DNA from: Tetranychus cinnabarinus
Taxonomy: Eukaryota > Arthropoda > Arachnida > Trombidiformes > Tetranychidae
Assembly: GCA_022266195.1 (NCBI GenBank)
Contig: WHVY01000002.1
Location: 13,531,001 to 13,595,000 of the forward strand
DNA length: 64,000 nt
Direction: 5' to 3'
This document shows, one piece after another, positions 39,780-52,180 of the stretch. Made by a program: the position numbers and the translations under genes. Position 1 is the stretch's first letter, and each line of letters begins with the position of its first letter. The notes under the pieces are model-generated. The model did not search any database. It was not told the DNA's origin and was given only the letters and a program-made list of their open reading frames with translations.

Positions 39780-41000
39780 TATTCAATCTTAATCGGCATG
39801 ATACACTGTTCAAACATAATATTTTCATGTTAATTGTTTTGTTGTGTAAAGTAACTCTTCATCATAACCGTTAGATGAATCATATACACGAAGGTTTCTC
39901 TGATTTCTTCTAATTTACATTAAAACATTAATTATCAGACACAGGCAAGAAGCAAAGAGTAAAGGAAGAAGACCTTTACTCTTTGGGCAAGAAGACATGA
40001 AAATGTCGACACTGTTTGTTGCTTTGGTGGATACAAGAACAAAGACTGATGCATTTTATGAATCAAAATGATGTTGCACATGTGAAATGCCTTGCAAAGT
40101 GAATAACAACAGAGGATATAATTAGCCGTCAATTTTCACTCTGATTCTTTATCGACGTAATAAATGTAATTTTTGTAACTGTTTGTACCGATTCACATTA
40201 CGGATAAGATACCACTTCCCATCAATTTTAATGAATTGGTCTCAGTAATGGATGTGATCTGTCATGATCGGAAGTCTTGAAGCAAAAGCAATGGTAAATC
40301 GAAATAAAAAATTTGCTGAAAGTTCTGATAACATGCATCAAAATGATGTTGTACATGTGAAATCACTGGCGCAACAAGAAACAATTGTTGATTTAATTAG
40401 CCTTCAATTTTAACTTCAATTTCTTGACAAAGTAATGGAAGTAACTTTTGTATCTTTTTGTATCGATGTCACCGATTTAATGTTAGCAATAAATGAGTTG
40501 CGGATATGAATTAATCTCACTGATACTGGCTGCCGGAAGATCTGTTAACAGATCTTCCGGCAATTGCTGCAACTTAAATAGGCACCAAGATTATTATTTA
40601 TAATTTTTGGTGATTCAAGTTGGTGCGAATTCCTTAACTTTATTCAATAAAACCTGAAGTCATTCACATTGTTATTGATTGAATTTCAGCTTCAATGCCA
40701 ATCCAGAGCATATAGCAGTATCTATCAAATCTAGCTCACTTTCCTATCTAACATTTACGAATAATGAATCGGTCACTTGTTTCTTGGTAGAAGTATAACA
40801 GAAACAATTGACTCACAGAATCATGAAACAATCAAGAAAAAGGTGATTTAAACATGCTGCCAATGAATGCAATACTACGAATGACGGTAAAACAAATCAG
40901 CTATTTGCATTGACAGTGATTCGACATGTGTATGAACATTCGACTTGGATTTCGTGTATAAAAAGAGATTTTGTCGCAACATTTCAAATCATTACAGTTA
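39780..41000. other. Intergenic with small hairpins and a degenerate direct repeat
   Basis: A 12-bp hairpin (AAAGAGTAAAGG...CCTTTACTCTTT) lies around 39955-39986. Two related ~140-bp blocks (40030-40170 and 40320-40460) share 'CAAAATGATGTT' and 'ACATGTGAAAT'. No gene. Confidence 0.5.
40531..40562. repeat. Perfect 32-bp palindrome
   Basis: TGCCGGAAGATCTGTT followed exactly by its reverse complement, with no spacer. Its GC content is higher than the flanks. Confidence 0.95.
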
Positions 41001-41024
41001 TTGTTTCCATTGTTCATTAAATTT

Positions 41025-41913
41025 CCTTAATACTCAACAGTTTCGTCAACTTTATTTTTTGCTTTGATTGCTCTCGCAATTTCAAGCTCATTTGCCGTTA
41101 AAATCAAAGGTTCATGTCCTGACGCAGAACAACTCGCAGGTGATGATTGGGCCTTTTCAAATGTAAGTTTACTTTCCTTTCAATCTTTTTTATCATTAAT
41201 ATTATTTTATCAAATTAGATCGTTGGTGAATGGAAGGTTTTAGGTCGAAGTGAACAAACTGTCCCAAGAACTGTGTACAATACTATTGAGATTGATCATT
41301 TATATCCTGGAAAGATTGCCGTTATTGAGAAAGGAAATACTCGAGACAAGTAAGTTTCAATTAAAAGAATGTTTATTCACAAAACTTTTAAATCAATCAT
41401 TTAATTATCACAGAAACGTTATCTCATTTCTGGACAAGTATATCGAAATGACTGTTGGTGACTTTGATGGCAAGTCATATTATGATACTGCTGTGCGTGA
41501 TTCCTTGGTTATATTTGATCCCTTTGCATTTGATATCACAACCTCAGGTAAACTATGAATTTAGGAAAATTTATGAAAAGAATTAAAATATTGAAAATTG
41601 CTTTCAGATGGTCACCGAGGTCAATTTTGGATTCCTTATTGGTCTTCCCAAAAATCTGGTGAAGCCGTGTTAGCAAGTTGTGTTAAAATTGACGATTCAA
41701 CAGTTGATGGTAAGTAACATTATTGATAATTCAATACAATCAATCTAATTACTATTTTTTCATTTATTAATTAGTTAAAGCTTGGTTTGTTTCAAAGGCT
41801 AAACAAGCTTCACCTTCCCAAGAAGTTAAAGATCTTGTTAAAGAATTGACTGGAAACAAATTGATTAAAGTCTGTCATGCACCAAAATGTGGTAAAGATG
41901 AAATTTACAATTA
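41025..41913 (+). pseudogene. Lipocalin copy 3, start codon lost
   Basis: Exons ~41040-41162, 41219-41349, 41414-41547, 41608-41709 and 41775-41913 retain open frames and splice sites. They include 'GEWKVLGRSEQTVPRTVYN', 'MTVGDFDGKSYYDT' and the C-terminal Cys pattern. A ~13-bp deletion just before 'STLFFALIALAIS' removed the ATG found in copies 1 and 2, and a stop lies upstream in frame. Secretion as a lipocalin therefore needs an unseen start. It is in opposite orientation to copies 1 and 2. Confidence 0.75.
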
Positions 41914-41919
41914 AAATCT

Positions 41920-43080
41920 TCATCTGCTGATCCAACTATTTTTCAATAAGAATTTTAAACATGTAGAATTGTGGAAAGCATACTTTCTTGTTGATTGATT
42001 ATCCTCATTCAGATTTCTTGAACTTTTTCTCTACCTTTGACCTTTCCGATAAGATAACTAAGAAAATAAAAATATATTGCTAATTAAATCAATTGTAAAC
42101 AATTATTCGGTTCATGCATTTGTATATTTTATAAGCAAAATATCACTCGATAAAAATGATTTAACGAATGATTCTGAGCTTGGCGTGGTATAAGGTTCCT
42201 TATAACAAACCATTTACAACCGGTTGTAACCACCTTTACAACCATCTGATTTTCACTGATTGTCACCTTATATAAATGAAATTAAAAGTTCTAATATTCT
42301 AATATTAATTAGGCTCATTTTCAGGATTAAATGCTCAAAAATTTATACCAAGGAAAGGATACCTTGAAAAAATCTGACAACAACAAAAAATGATCAGTAA
42401 ATGAATGAACAAAAAGAGTGATAATATTGAAAATCACCTAAACTCACTTCACTAAATACTTTTGGGACACCCAGTACTGTGCATTCAAAATAAGAAGAGT
42501 ACTTTTTTTGATAAGAAAAAAATCTGATAAGATAAGGAAAACCAATGGAAAAATGGGAAAAATGAGAGCGAAAATTAAATATAATTTATTTTATTTAATT
42601 TATTTTGAAAAACACAATTAAAGCAATGGAAGTATCCTTTTGTGCTTCCATCTATCAATTTCACCCTTTAAACCTTTATCTTATCAAAAAATGTACTCTT
42701 ATTTTGAATGAACAGTAATTGGCATAAGATTTCCAATAGATAGTTCCTGGTTCATCTCTCAAACTACCAAGACCATTAAACTTTCTACTGGTTTTCAGCC
42801 ATGTAGGAGGTAGGATGATTCATTTTTAGAGCTTGCTATTATTATAACAGTCTATAAACTGGACTGTTGCACTGAGTTCAAATGGAAGCTAATATTTAGC
42901 CAATAAAACTGTGAATAACTTCAGGCGGAATTGAACAAAGTTAAGAAAGTAAGACTATTGTTTCTATGCAAAGTTATCCTCTACTTTGAGAAATAATTGC
43001 TAATGAATCGCACAACAGATCTTTAATCGAGCCATAAAAACTCATGAAATCAACCAGATACACTGACACTTGCCAATAGT
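41920..43080. other. Intergenic DNA containing a GBA fragment
   Basis: Apart from the GBA-derived piece at 42308-42425 no gene is seen. 42480-42720 contains inverted copies of a short motif (ACTCTTATTTTGAATG / CATTCAAAATAAGAAGAGT, at about 42482-42500 and 42698-42712), suggesting a small fold-back or MITE insertion. Confidence 0.5.
42308..42425 (-). pseudogene. Fragment of glucosylceramidase exon 2 start and preceding intron
   Basis: Closely matches 25986-26102 ('TTAGGCTCATTTTCAGGA', 'AAAAATGATCAGTAAATGA') but continues into different sequence beyond. It shows what the intron looked like before the deletion in the 26-kb gene. Confidence 0.75.
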
Positions 43081-43091
43081 TGTTGATATTA

Positions 43092-44340
43092 GAGCGATCC
43101 ATTGATAGTTACCTTCGAGTAGAAAACGAAAACTTTTTTGACTTTTAATCGAAGTATTCTCCTTGGGTATTAATACACTTTTCCCACCGAGTGGGAAGTT
43201 CAATAAAACCTGACCTGAACCATTCGGTGGGCTTTTCAGCAAAATATGCCTCTACAGTTGCCTTCATCTCTTCGATCGTCTCAAACCTTTGACCCCTTAG
43301 ATATCTTTTGAGATTTGCAAATAAAAAATAATCACTGGGTGCTAGGTCTGGTGAATAGGGCGGGTGCATTATGGGAATCCAGTTCAAAGCCTTTATTCTT
43401 GCCACCGTAAGTTCGGCTTTGTGCGGACGAGTATTGTCCTGCAGGAAGAGGGGTCGACGGCTTGACCATTGTTGCCTATGAGCTATTAAAGGTGCGATTT
43501 CGGTCAATTGCTGTCGGTAAACCTCTCCTGTAATAGTTGTTCCATCTTCCATCCAGAAAATCTTTATGATGCCTTCGCAGTCCCAGTAAACGCAAGCCAT
43601 GGATTTTTTGTCTCTCAACGAAGAGGTTGGAACTTTGGAGAGCTCTTCTCTAGTTTTGACCCATTCCATGGACTCGGTTCGACTTGCAGGCGAATAAAGG
43701 GAGACCCAAGTCTCGTCCATAATAAAAAGTGCCCTCAAAAATGCGTTAGGTTGAGCACGGCATTTCTTTAAATTTTCCTGACAAGCTTGAACTCGAGCTT
43801 GCTTATTTGCTTCATTTAAAACATGAGAAACCTTCGTTGGAGTTAGCTTTTTATAGCCGAAATTGGCTTTAAAAGCTCTTTGCATAGTACCATATCCAAC
43901 TTTAAGCTCTGCAGCAAGATCGCGTAGTGGAATCTTACGTTCACTTGCAACGATTTTGTCGGCAGCGGCTTCCAATTTCGAATAATCGATTTGCAGAGGC
44001 GCTCCTTTCGCGGGTCGATTGGCTAGATCTTGTCGTCCAAATTTGAATTGTCTAAACCAGTATTTTATAGTATTGACATTGATGTCTTGATCGGGATAAA
44101 GTTTATTTAGTTCCGCATGTGTAGCGTCAATTGAGTAGCTTTGCAAAAAGTACGATGTTAACACTGCACGAATTTCTTCGTTGACCATTTTGGTTTTTTG
44201 TGCGCAACTTATTGAAAACTAATTATAAATAAGCCAAACTTTTTTCCCTTATTAAATAAGACCTGAAGAGTTAATTGACAGTGTTTCCACCTGTCCCAGT
44301 TTATGTTAATTAGGCAAGGGTAACCATCAATGGATCGCTC
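43092..44340 (-). mobile_element. mariner transposon with TA target duplication (1,249 bp)
   Basis: Terminal inverted repeats begin GAGCGATCCATTGAT(A/G)GTTACC at both ends and are flanked by TA (43090-43091 and 44341-44342). It contains one intact transposase gene. Confidence 0.93.
43145..44188 (-). CDS. mariner transposase (DD34D), apparently intact
   Basis: 347 aa, normal length. The N-terminal helix-turn-helix region includes 'VNTIKYWFRQFKFGR'. The catalytic triad is Asp in 'MDETWVSLY', Asp in 'LQDNTRPHKA' and Asp in 'YSPDLAPSDYFLF', with 34 residues between the last two. It cuts and pastes the element at TA sites. An unbroken frame and near-identical TIRs suggest recent activity. Confidence 0.95.
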   Translation of the reverse strand: MVNEEIRAVLTSYFLQSYSIDATHAELNKLYPDQDINVNTIKYWFRQFKFGRQDLANRPAKGAPLQIDYSKLEAAADKIVASERKIPLRDLAAELKVGYGTMQRAFKANFGYKKLTPTKVSHVLNEANKQARVQACQENLKKCRAQPNAFLRALFIMDETWVSLYSPASRTESMEWVKTREELSKVPTSSLRDKKSMACVYWDCEGIIKIFWMEDGTTITGEVYRQQLTEIAPLIAHRQQWSSRRPLFLQDNTRPHKAELTVARIKALNWIPIMHPPYSPDLAPSDYFLFANLKRYLRGQRFETIEEMKATVEAYFAEKPTEWFRSGFIELPTRWEKCINTQGEYFD

Positions 44341-44530
44341 TAATAATATTGATGAATGATTATGAAATGTGAGATTCTGGATCATGAAAATGCAAAGTAC
44401 TTGGGTTCGATCTTGTTTTTTGTCGCAAATAAACTTGCAAGTTGTTATTTGCTCGAAGTAGGTGGATTCCATGTAAAATAAGATTGTAATAAACAATAAG
44501 TAATGCTAATAATAATTATAATCTAATTTA
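44341..44530 (+). repeat. Dispersed repeat R1, copy 2 (mariner inserted at its edge)
   Basis: About 85-90% similar by eye to 53380-53565. The preceding 'TAGTTGTT' on the other side of mariner also matches the third copy, so mariner jumped into this repeat. Confidence 0.8.
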
Positions 44531-44534
44531 TTCA

Positions 44535-45160
44535 ATCATCATTGTCGCCTAATATGAATGAGATTAAATGTTCTTCTGACATCTCTTTGAAAATGGCCTA
44601 GCTAATTTTTCGTGGCAGAACCAATTTTCCTGAACTAAATTTTGAAGCTGAGTTCAGATATGCTATCCATTTTCCGATATTCGAAGCCGTTTTCGAGAAA
44701 ATGGCCTTAAAATATTAAATATGTGAAACACAATTTTTTAGATTGATTTCATTATGCTGACAATGAATATTTAATCGGTTTTTTGATTTGCTGTCTAGTT
44801 GCTGAAATAACTTGAAAACGTGCCTTAAATACATCCAACAGTACGAAGCTTGCCTGAAAGATCAAGATAACTTTTTGGAAGACAAACCAAACCTAGATTT
44901 TCATACTTATTGATTGATAAGCTTCAATTTGAATGGTTGTATGATCATGTAAACAGGCGCAAAACTAGGTTTATCTTGCATACCTATTATTATACAACGG
45001 AAGTTGACTGAAAGATTAAGATAACGTTTTGGAAAGCAGATTTAATTATTGTTTCAGATTCAAAGTCACTAGATTTTTATATTTTATAGAATGATGTTGT
45101 GAAATAAAAAATTTACAAAAAGGATAAGAGTCTCAAGATACATGAATTTTATGTTATGAT
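44535..45160. other. Intergenic DNA, no gene seen
   Basis: AT-rich with two related ~100-bp stretches (44870 and 45015, 'GAAAGATTAAGATAAC(G)TTTTGGAA') that look like old repeats. Confidence 0.4.
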
Positions 45161-45172
45161 AAATGTTTAACT

Positions 45173-45370
45173 TGAATCATTCCCGCTGCCTTCACGTTGT
45201 GTTAGCCGTCGAGCAAAATTTTGAAGGTGATTAGCAGGCTGGACTGAGTTCGATCTGTGACCTATTGCAACGTACCAAAGAAGAGTGATGATATGGGTAC
45301 AACTCCCCATTGTTCTTCTGCCAGATGGACAAGTACAATAATGTTCACAGATCATCTCGATACCTGTTTT
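45173..45370 (-). pseudogene. SWIM-type zinc-finger fragment, probably transposase-derived
   Basis: A ~60-aa frame has 'HYCTCPSGRRTMGSCTHII', a CxC...CxH SWIM pattern, followed by 'LLWYVAIGHRSN'. This is typical of C-terminal regions of certain DDE-transposon-derived animal proteins. No other part of such a gene is adjacent; it abuts the PAN-family fragment. Confidence 0.5.
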
Positions 45371-45384
45371 GGCTAAATCTGTTT

Positions 45385-47162
45385 GTTAAATTTGTGCAGT
45401 GCAACTTCAACTTGTAAGGCTTTTTGTTACTGTTCCAATTTCGACTGTATGACTTTAATATCTTTACTCATTATATTTTCCCGAAAGAAAATACAGTGAG
45501 GAATGTACTTATTATGAAAAAATATTCCATGGCTTAATGTCGCACCATTGGTTAGCAAAAACTATTTATCGACAATACCACACGTTTTGCAACAGATAAG
45601 GAATAAAGTCTCGGCCTGCGAATTTCGTATAGTCCTTTCAGCCTTTATTGACCTAGCAGCTGAAGATTTGTTCATTGTGAGTGGACCTGAAGAGATTTGT
45701 GATATTTTGCAGGAACTACATACAAGTGGTTCCAGTCCTTTGAGAGCTGAAGATTTTCCGATGATCCAAACTGATCGTCATTTCTATGAAGCACAATTCA
45801 GGATCGAGAAGAGTACTCTTCAAGATTGTTTCATAGCTTGTTTGAATGATGATGATTGTAACACTTTCATATTGTACCAATCAGAATAAGGAATGTATTC
45901 TGAGTGGAGAAACATCGAGTTCATTGAAAGACGCCCTTGAAGACAAAACTAGTCGTGCAGATGGATGCAACATTTATCAAAGTAAATTTACTCTTACATT
46001 AGTTTGTGTTTCTTAAATTAATTTTGTCTCTCAATTTCAATTTAGAATCATTTATGAATCTATTCCATGAGTATCCTGGCAAAAGTTTAGTTCTTGATGC
46101 CGTCTCAACCATATCTGATGTACCAATTGGTGATTGTGCTAAAAGATGTGTCCAATTAAATGATTTCAATTGTGAATCATTTGATTATTGCCAGGATAAC
46201 AATCAAAGTTAAGTCGAAACTTAGATCAAACTTGCGACGAAAGTTTGAATATCTTTAGATATTTTTCTCTAAATATTTTAGAGCTTGTGCTTCCAATCAA
46301 TCCTAAATGCATTCTGATCCGTCATCCGTAATTATTGATAGTTTTTAAAGTTAATTAATTTGATAAAAAACTGATTCAATATATATATGTATAAACAATA
46401 CATGATAGTTCTAATGAATTTTCATTTTTTCATTCCATTTTCTTCAGAAATGACTCTATTTGCTTCTTACATGTAAATCATATTGATTTAGATAGAGATC
46501 ATGAAATAAATGCAACAAACTGGAAGTTGGCTGAAGCTGGATGTTCCCATTATTCAATTAAAAACCTTTACTTTAATTCAACCTTTGCTTAAATTATAGT
46601 CAATATTAACTAATTGTTCAATCCATTTACTTTTTACAGAAAGGCTGAACTTGATTATGAACATAAAGCTGGACTTGCTTTGAAAGATAACATGAAAGAA
46701 TCAATTGTTGGAACCTTTGACCCTCTATCATTAGAACACTGTGCTTCCGAGTGCAATAAAGATGCCGATTGTTTTACTTTCGAGTTTTGTGAAACAATCG
46801 ACTATGAAAAAAAATCCGAAAGTAGTGTTTCATTGTTGAGCTGTATATTGACAAACTTGAAACCGAGTAATGCTAATCAAACTGGACTATTTAACTTATC
46901 TAAAAGCAACAGCAAAATTTGTTCAGTTCACATAAATCACATGAAAGTTACAGGAAAAGGCAAAACTGATGCACAGCCATCTTCATCAATGATAACATCA
47001 CCTTCTAAGTCAGATGATTATAATTTAGCAATTGGATTGGGGACAATACTATTCATAATGGCGTTTGCTGGTGGACTCATTGGATTCAAATTTTCTGCTA
47101 AAAAGGATTCATTTCAGACTAAAACTAACTTATTGAGCACCAAAATCATTTTACTCATGTAA
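45385..47162 (+). pseudogene. PAN/Apple-repeat membrane protein, truncated copy 3
   Basis: Homologous to ~6885-8700 of copy 1 and very similar to it downstream of 46000. Several exon-1 frameshifts exist (45460-45545; 45880). The donors of exon 2 (46207-46210, GTTAAG instead of GGTAAG) and exon 3 (46557, ATT instead of AGT) are lost, and exon 4 has one base less after the acceptor. The last exon with Cys module and membrane helix (to 47162) is open. 5' part absent. Confidence 0.85.
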
Positions 47163-47164
47163 CT

Positions 47165-48175
47165 TTCGATAGAAAATTAGAAAACGGTCTTATTTTACGT
47201 AATAAAATTCTTCTGTTTCTGTACAACAGATCACTTCGATTTTCATTTAAAACTCCGCTGTTCTCATATCATTTATGTTGTTAGATTCGATTCTTGATTT
47301 ATGAAATTGAATGGTTACTCGAACACAAATCTTGTGATGAGTTGAAGCGATTTTCATAATTCAATGAAAGCGCTTAGATTCTCTTACTAGTTATCACTAG
47401 TTAATACTTAGGTATTCAGTCATACTATTATGTTATACTAAGATGTTATATGTTACTTACTATCCTTCCGCAGTACTATCATTATTTGAAATCTCACTGT
47501 ATTCGGAATTAGGGTCAATAAATGTATATATCCATTTTTATACATGATCTCTTGATAATCACATTTAACAATTACATTGTTTTTACGCATTCAAAAGAAA
47601 AATGAGAATAAATTTCAATCACAGATTTGTTGTTCGTGCAAAATATTAACTGGTGAGTGACTAAGTTGCTTGCGTCTTCATATTCAGCGATAATCACTCT
47701 AATTCAAACATTTTATTTAAACCAAGAGTCAATTCAATAAATATTATGTATTTACCTTCCATCCTACCAACCAACTCTTTCTCGCATATTGAAAATTCTA
47801 CTAATAATTTCTTATCGAAACTTTGTATTCATTCAAGCTACACTTTTAAATTCTAACAAAAACATCATTTCAAATTCTTCCAATCAACTACTTCATACTC
47901 TTAAACAATGAAATTTCATCAAAAATAAGATAAATAAGAACCATTTGATTCGGTCAATTCAATACATTGAGAATCTTAATGCTTATAAAAGTAATGATTT
48001 GTTCAGAGGTTGATCTATGGAAACCTTGTGCATCAGCGAGCTCATAAGAGTCGTTGATTGAATCATTTTACTTGACAGATATTTTAATTAGTTAACAGAA
48101 AATTTGCTTTTGAAAAATATTTAATATTATTATTTAAGAAATGTTACAACCAAACAGATCAAGAGTTTAATTGTA
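47165..48175. other. Intergenic DNA, no gene seen
   Basis: AT-rich; no ORF, no convincing repeat. Confidence 0.4.
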
Positions 48176-48214
48176 ATTTTCATCATGTATTGATAACCCA
48201 ATATCACATATCAA

Positions 48215-49076
48215 TCAACAGAAGTCTCCTTGACAGACATCAATTATATCTTTTCCAGTTAATGATTTAGCCAAATCATAAATTTTTAGCGGAACTGAAG
48301 CTTTTTATCCTTTGAAACAAGCCATGTTTTAACTAATGAATGAATGATAAACAGTAAACAATGATTAAGTTGATTGTATTATATTATATTCAACAATTTA
48401 CTTACTATCAACAGTTGAATCGTCAATTTTAACACAACTTGCTAAGAGGGCTTGAGCATATTTAGGATTGGCATAATAAGGCATCCAAAACTGACCTCGG
48501 TGACCATCTGAAATGAATATTGAGCATTTTAATTATCTGCATAAATTCACCCAAAATTATCATTTACCTGAGGTTGTGATGTTGAATGAATAAGGATCAT
48601 ATACATCCGTAATAACATCATAATATGATTTACCATCAAAATCACCAACAGTCATCTCGATATACTCATCTCCAATTTCCACTAGACTGTTGTAATTAAT
48701 TGATAAATTAATGATTTAAAGATTAGAGATTTGCGGCTAATTAATGTTTCAATTGTTACCTACACGCCTCGAGTATCACCATCCTCAATAACGGCAACTT
48801 TTCCTGGATATAAGTGATTAATCTGAAGGGTATTGTACACAGTTCTTGGGACAGTATCTTCACTTCGACCTAAAACAACCCATCCTCCTAGGAACTAATT
48901 ATCGATAGATAAATTATATTAATAATCTAATGATTAAAATTAAGTTATACTTACATTTGCAAAATCCCAATAATCAACTTTGGGTTTTTCTGGTTTCGGA
49001 CATGAACCTTTGATTTTAACAGCAATGAGCTTGAGATTGCAATAGCAATTAAAGCAACAAATAAAGTTGACTTCAT
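48215..49076 (-). pseudogene. Lipocalin copy 4, frameshifted
   Basis: Signal-peptide exon starts at the ATG at 49076, but a one-base loss near 49022-49026 shifts the frame within the signal region. Another one-base loss lies in the last exon (~48300). Splice signals and 'TVGDFDGKSYYDV' remain. The TGA at 48215 follows the conserved 'VCQGDFC' end. Confidence 0.75.
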
Positions 49077-50893
49077 TTTTAACGAAAATGTTGATTTTCA
49101 AGTAATGTAATGAACAACTCAAATAATAACTGTATGACTTGAAATCTTACAACAACCTCTGTTTTTATATGCAAAAATCAAGATCTAAATTTAATGTTAA
49201 TAGACAGATCGACTCACTGTCGATGAGAATAACAATAGCTGGCGTGTTTAATCTACAATTATGATCTGGATACTTGATAAATTCTTGGTACATCAATTGG
49301 TGCAAGTAGGTTCAAAAAGTGCATCATGTTTTTAAAGAATCTGGGTTTAAGAAGTTTATAGAGTTGAAGGCTAATTATATCGAATTTTGTTTTGCTAGAG
49401 ATTGTATAGTACCAGGTCATTTCAATTCATTCATTCATTCAATATGAATTTCCATTTCAGTCCGAAATTCAGCCAAGCAGTCAGTTCTGTACAACATGTC
49501 ACATCGATTTACAAGCAAATCATTCGCAATCTGTAATGATAATAGCGAATAAGCTTAAACTTATTTTTATTTGACACTCAACGGTAAACACCTGCGAACT
49601 CTAAAGCTTTTCTGTACACATTTTCGGTACTTTAGAAAACGGTAATTATTTGAAATACATTTGCCATTAGACCGCACCCTGAGAAAAATATTTTCCATAA
49701 GAAAAGTTGTTTTGAAAAGAATTCTTATCAAAAAGTAAAGCTTACGGGATATTATTGGTCACAGTGTAGTAGGTCTGACCATATTCATTTCTAGGATTCC
49801 ATTTTTATCATATATTATTAATAGAATCTTATCATCATCAACCAAATTGCATTGCTGTTTCACATGATAGTCTCTAAGATTCACCTCAGAATAATCAAAC
49901 AATGAATTTGATGCAAGATAAAAGTTATCTCAGTCGACTGCAATAACTATTTTAGCAATGAGTACGAGTTTTTTGCACCTACTATAACTGGATGTCAAGG
50001 AGATTAACATCTATCACAAGAACCAACAAGCTATCTTTTGTGCGTCATAAGAATGATGAAAGTGAATGAATTATTTTCCTATTTAATCAGAAAAATTAAT
50101 AGACTCCCGTGTTGACCGTCGAGTATTATGCGTAAAAATGGGTTCCAGCTTATACTCACTTATCCTAACTAATTGCGAATAATTTTTTAGTAAATCGATG
50201 TGACCTCATGTCAGAAGCAGAAAATTTTATTTCAATTATCAGTGCATTTTTTATTTGATTACTGAATGCTACACCAGACAAATGTTGTTGATAGAAGAAT
50301 CTGGTTAAATAGCTGTACAATAGTTGAAGTTTAAACTTTGAACCCGATTATTTCAAAACTCAAAATTTTTGTTTCTTAAATAGCTTCAGTTTTAATTTCT
50401 TACAAACCTACAAGTTCCTCAACTTAATTCTTAAGTTTTTGCTCACATCTCTAGTACTGAGAGAGCTGTATTAAAGCAAAAGCGTTGATCAACTGGAACA
50501 ATAAATTAGCTGACTTTTGAACTGGAATGGAAATTCATATTTTATGTACATGAATTGAAATGACCTGCACATGTAGAATCTCTAGTGAAATACCGATGAT
50601 CGATATAATTAGCCTTCAATTCGGACCCAGATTCTTTAAAACATGATGCACTTTTTGAACCTACTTGCACCAATTGATGTACCAAGAATTTATCAAGTAT
50701 CCAGATCATAATTGTAGATTAACACGCCAGCTATTGTTATTCTCATCGACAGTGAGTCGATCTGTCTATTAACATTAAATTTAGATCTTGATTTTTGCAT
50801 ATAAAAACAGAGGTTGTTGTAAGATTTCAAGTCAGTACAGTTATTATCTGAGTTGTTCATTACATTTCCTCGAATATCAACATTTTCGTTAAA

Positions 50894-51735
50894 AATGAAG
50901 TCAACTTATTGTCGTTTAATGCTCTTACATCTCAAGCTCATTGCAATTAAAATCAAGGTTCATGTCCGAACCCAGTACAACCCAAGTTGATGATTGGTCC
51001 TTTCATATGTAGTTTAACTTGATTTTGTTTTTTACTTTTTTTTATAATATTTTATCAAACAATAATTAGTTTATAAGAGAATGGACTGTTTATGGTCGAA
51101 GTGAAGAAACTGTCCCAAGAACTGTGTACAATACTCTTGATATTAGGCACCTTTATCCTGGAAAGATGCCGTTATTGGGAAGGCAATACTCGAGACATGT
51201 GAGTAACAATTAAATAATTAATTAGCGCAAATCTTAATAATCAATCAATCAATTACAACAGTGAAGTTGTGTCAGTTTTCGACTTGTATATCGATATGAC
51301 TGTTGGTGATTTTGATGGCGAGGAATTTTATTATGTCCAAACAGCTGTATATGATCCTTACACATTCACTTCACAACCCCAGGTAAACGTCAATTTGAGT
51401 GCATTTATGCGAAGAATTAAAATGTTTGAATGTTCATTTCAGATGGTCCCGAGGTCAGTTTTGGATGCCTATTATGCGAACACTAAATATGATGAAGCCC
51501 TCTTAGCAAGTTGTGTTAAAATGATGAATCACTTTTGATAGTAAGTAAATTGTTGAATATAATATAACCCAATCAATTTATCATTATTTACCATTTTTCA
51601 TTCATTTATAAGTTAAAACATGGTTGTTTCAACGTCTGAAACGTTGGAGCTCCACAAGAAGTTTTGGATTTGGTTAAATCATTGACTGGGCAGAATTGTT
51701 GATGTCTGCCAAGGAGATTTTGTTAATCAATATGT
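50894..51735 (+). pseudogene. Lipocalin copy 5, heavily degraded
   Basis: Inverted partner of copy 4. An ATG with 'MKSTY' is followed by frameshifts in exon 1, exon 2 (51165-51175), the exon 4/5 boundary and the C-terminus, where the normal stop is lost. The exon 3 frame at 51269-51400 still reads 'DLYIDMTVGDFDGEEFYYV'. Confidence 0.75.
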
Positions 51736-52180
51736 GATATTGAGTTATCATACAGGATGATATTAAATTGAATAAGAATATAAATAATTTTCAGAAGCAA
51801 ATTTTCTGTTACTAATCAAAATATCTATCTATTATCTTGTCCATGAGTAGGCTTGGTTATCAACAAAATCATATTCAATAATCAATATTTTGCATAAGAC
51901 AATCATTTCAATCAATAGTTAGACTGACAGAAATTTTATTTTATAATGCTTACAATTAAGAAAAGGGTTTTAATATTCTTCTGAATATTCTCAAATAATT
52001 TTGCCGATTTACGTTATTCATAATATTTTTTGAATAATTGAAGAAATCTTTAAACTAATTCATTTCAATGGTTTTATTATCGTTGTAATAGATCTTGGTT
52101 CAAAGGTAAAAGAAATGGTTTCTCATCAAACCAGCAATTGACAATTTTATAGACTTTTGATTTCTGTTTAGTAATGAAAG

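Larger units (their letters stand above)
48180..51770. repeat. Large inverted repeat carrying lipocalin copies 4 and 5
   Basis: Arms ~48180-49460 and ~50520-51770 are inverse complements along their length, including promoter and non-coding flank ('AACAATAGCTGGCGTG', 'GCAAGTAGGTTCAAAAAGTGCATCATG' type blocks). The ~1.06-kb centre (49460-50520) is unique and has no gene. Confidence 0.88.
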
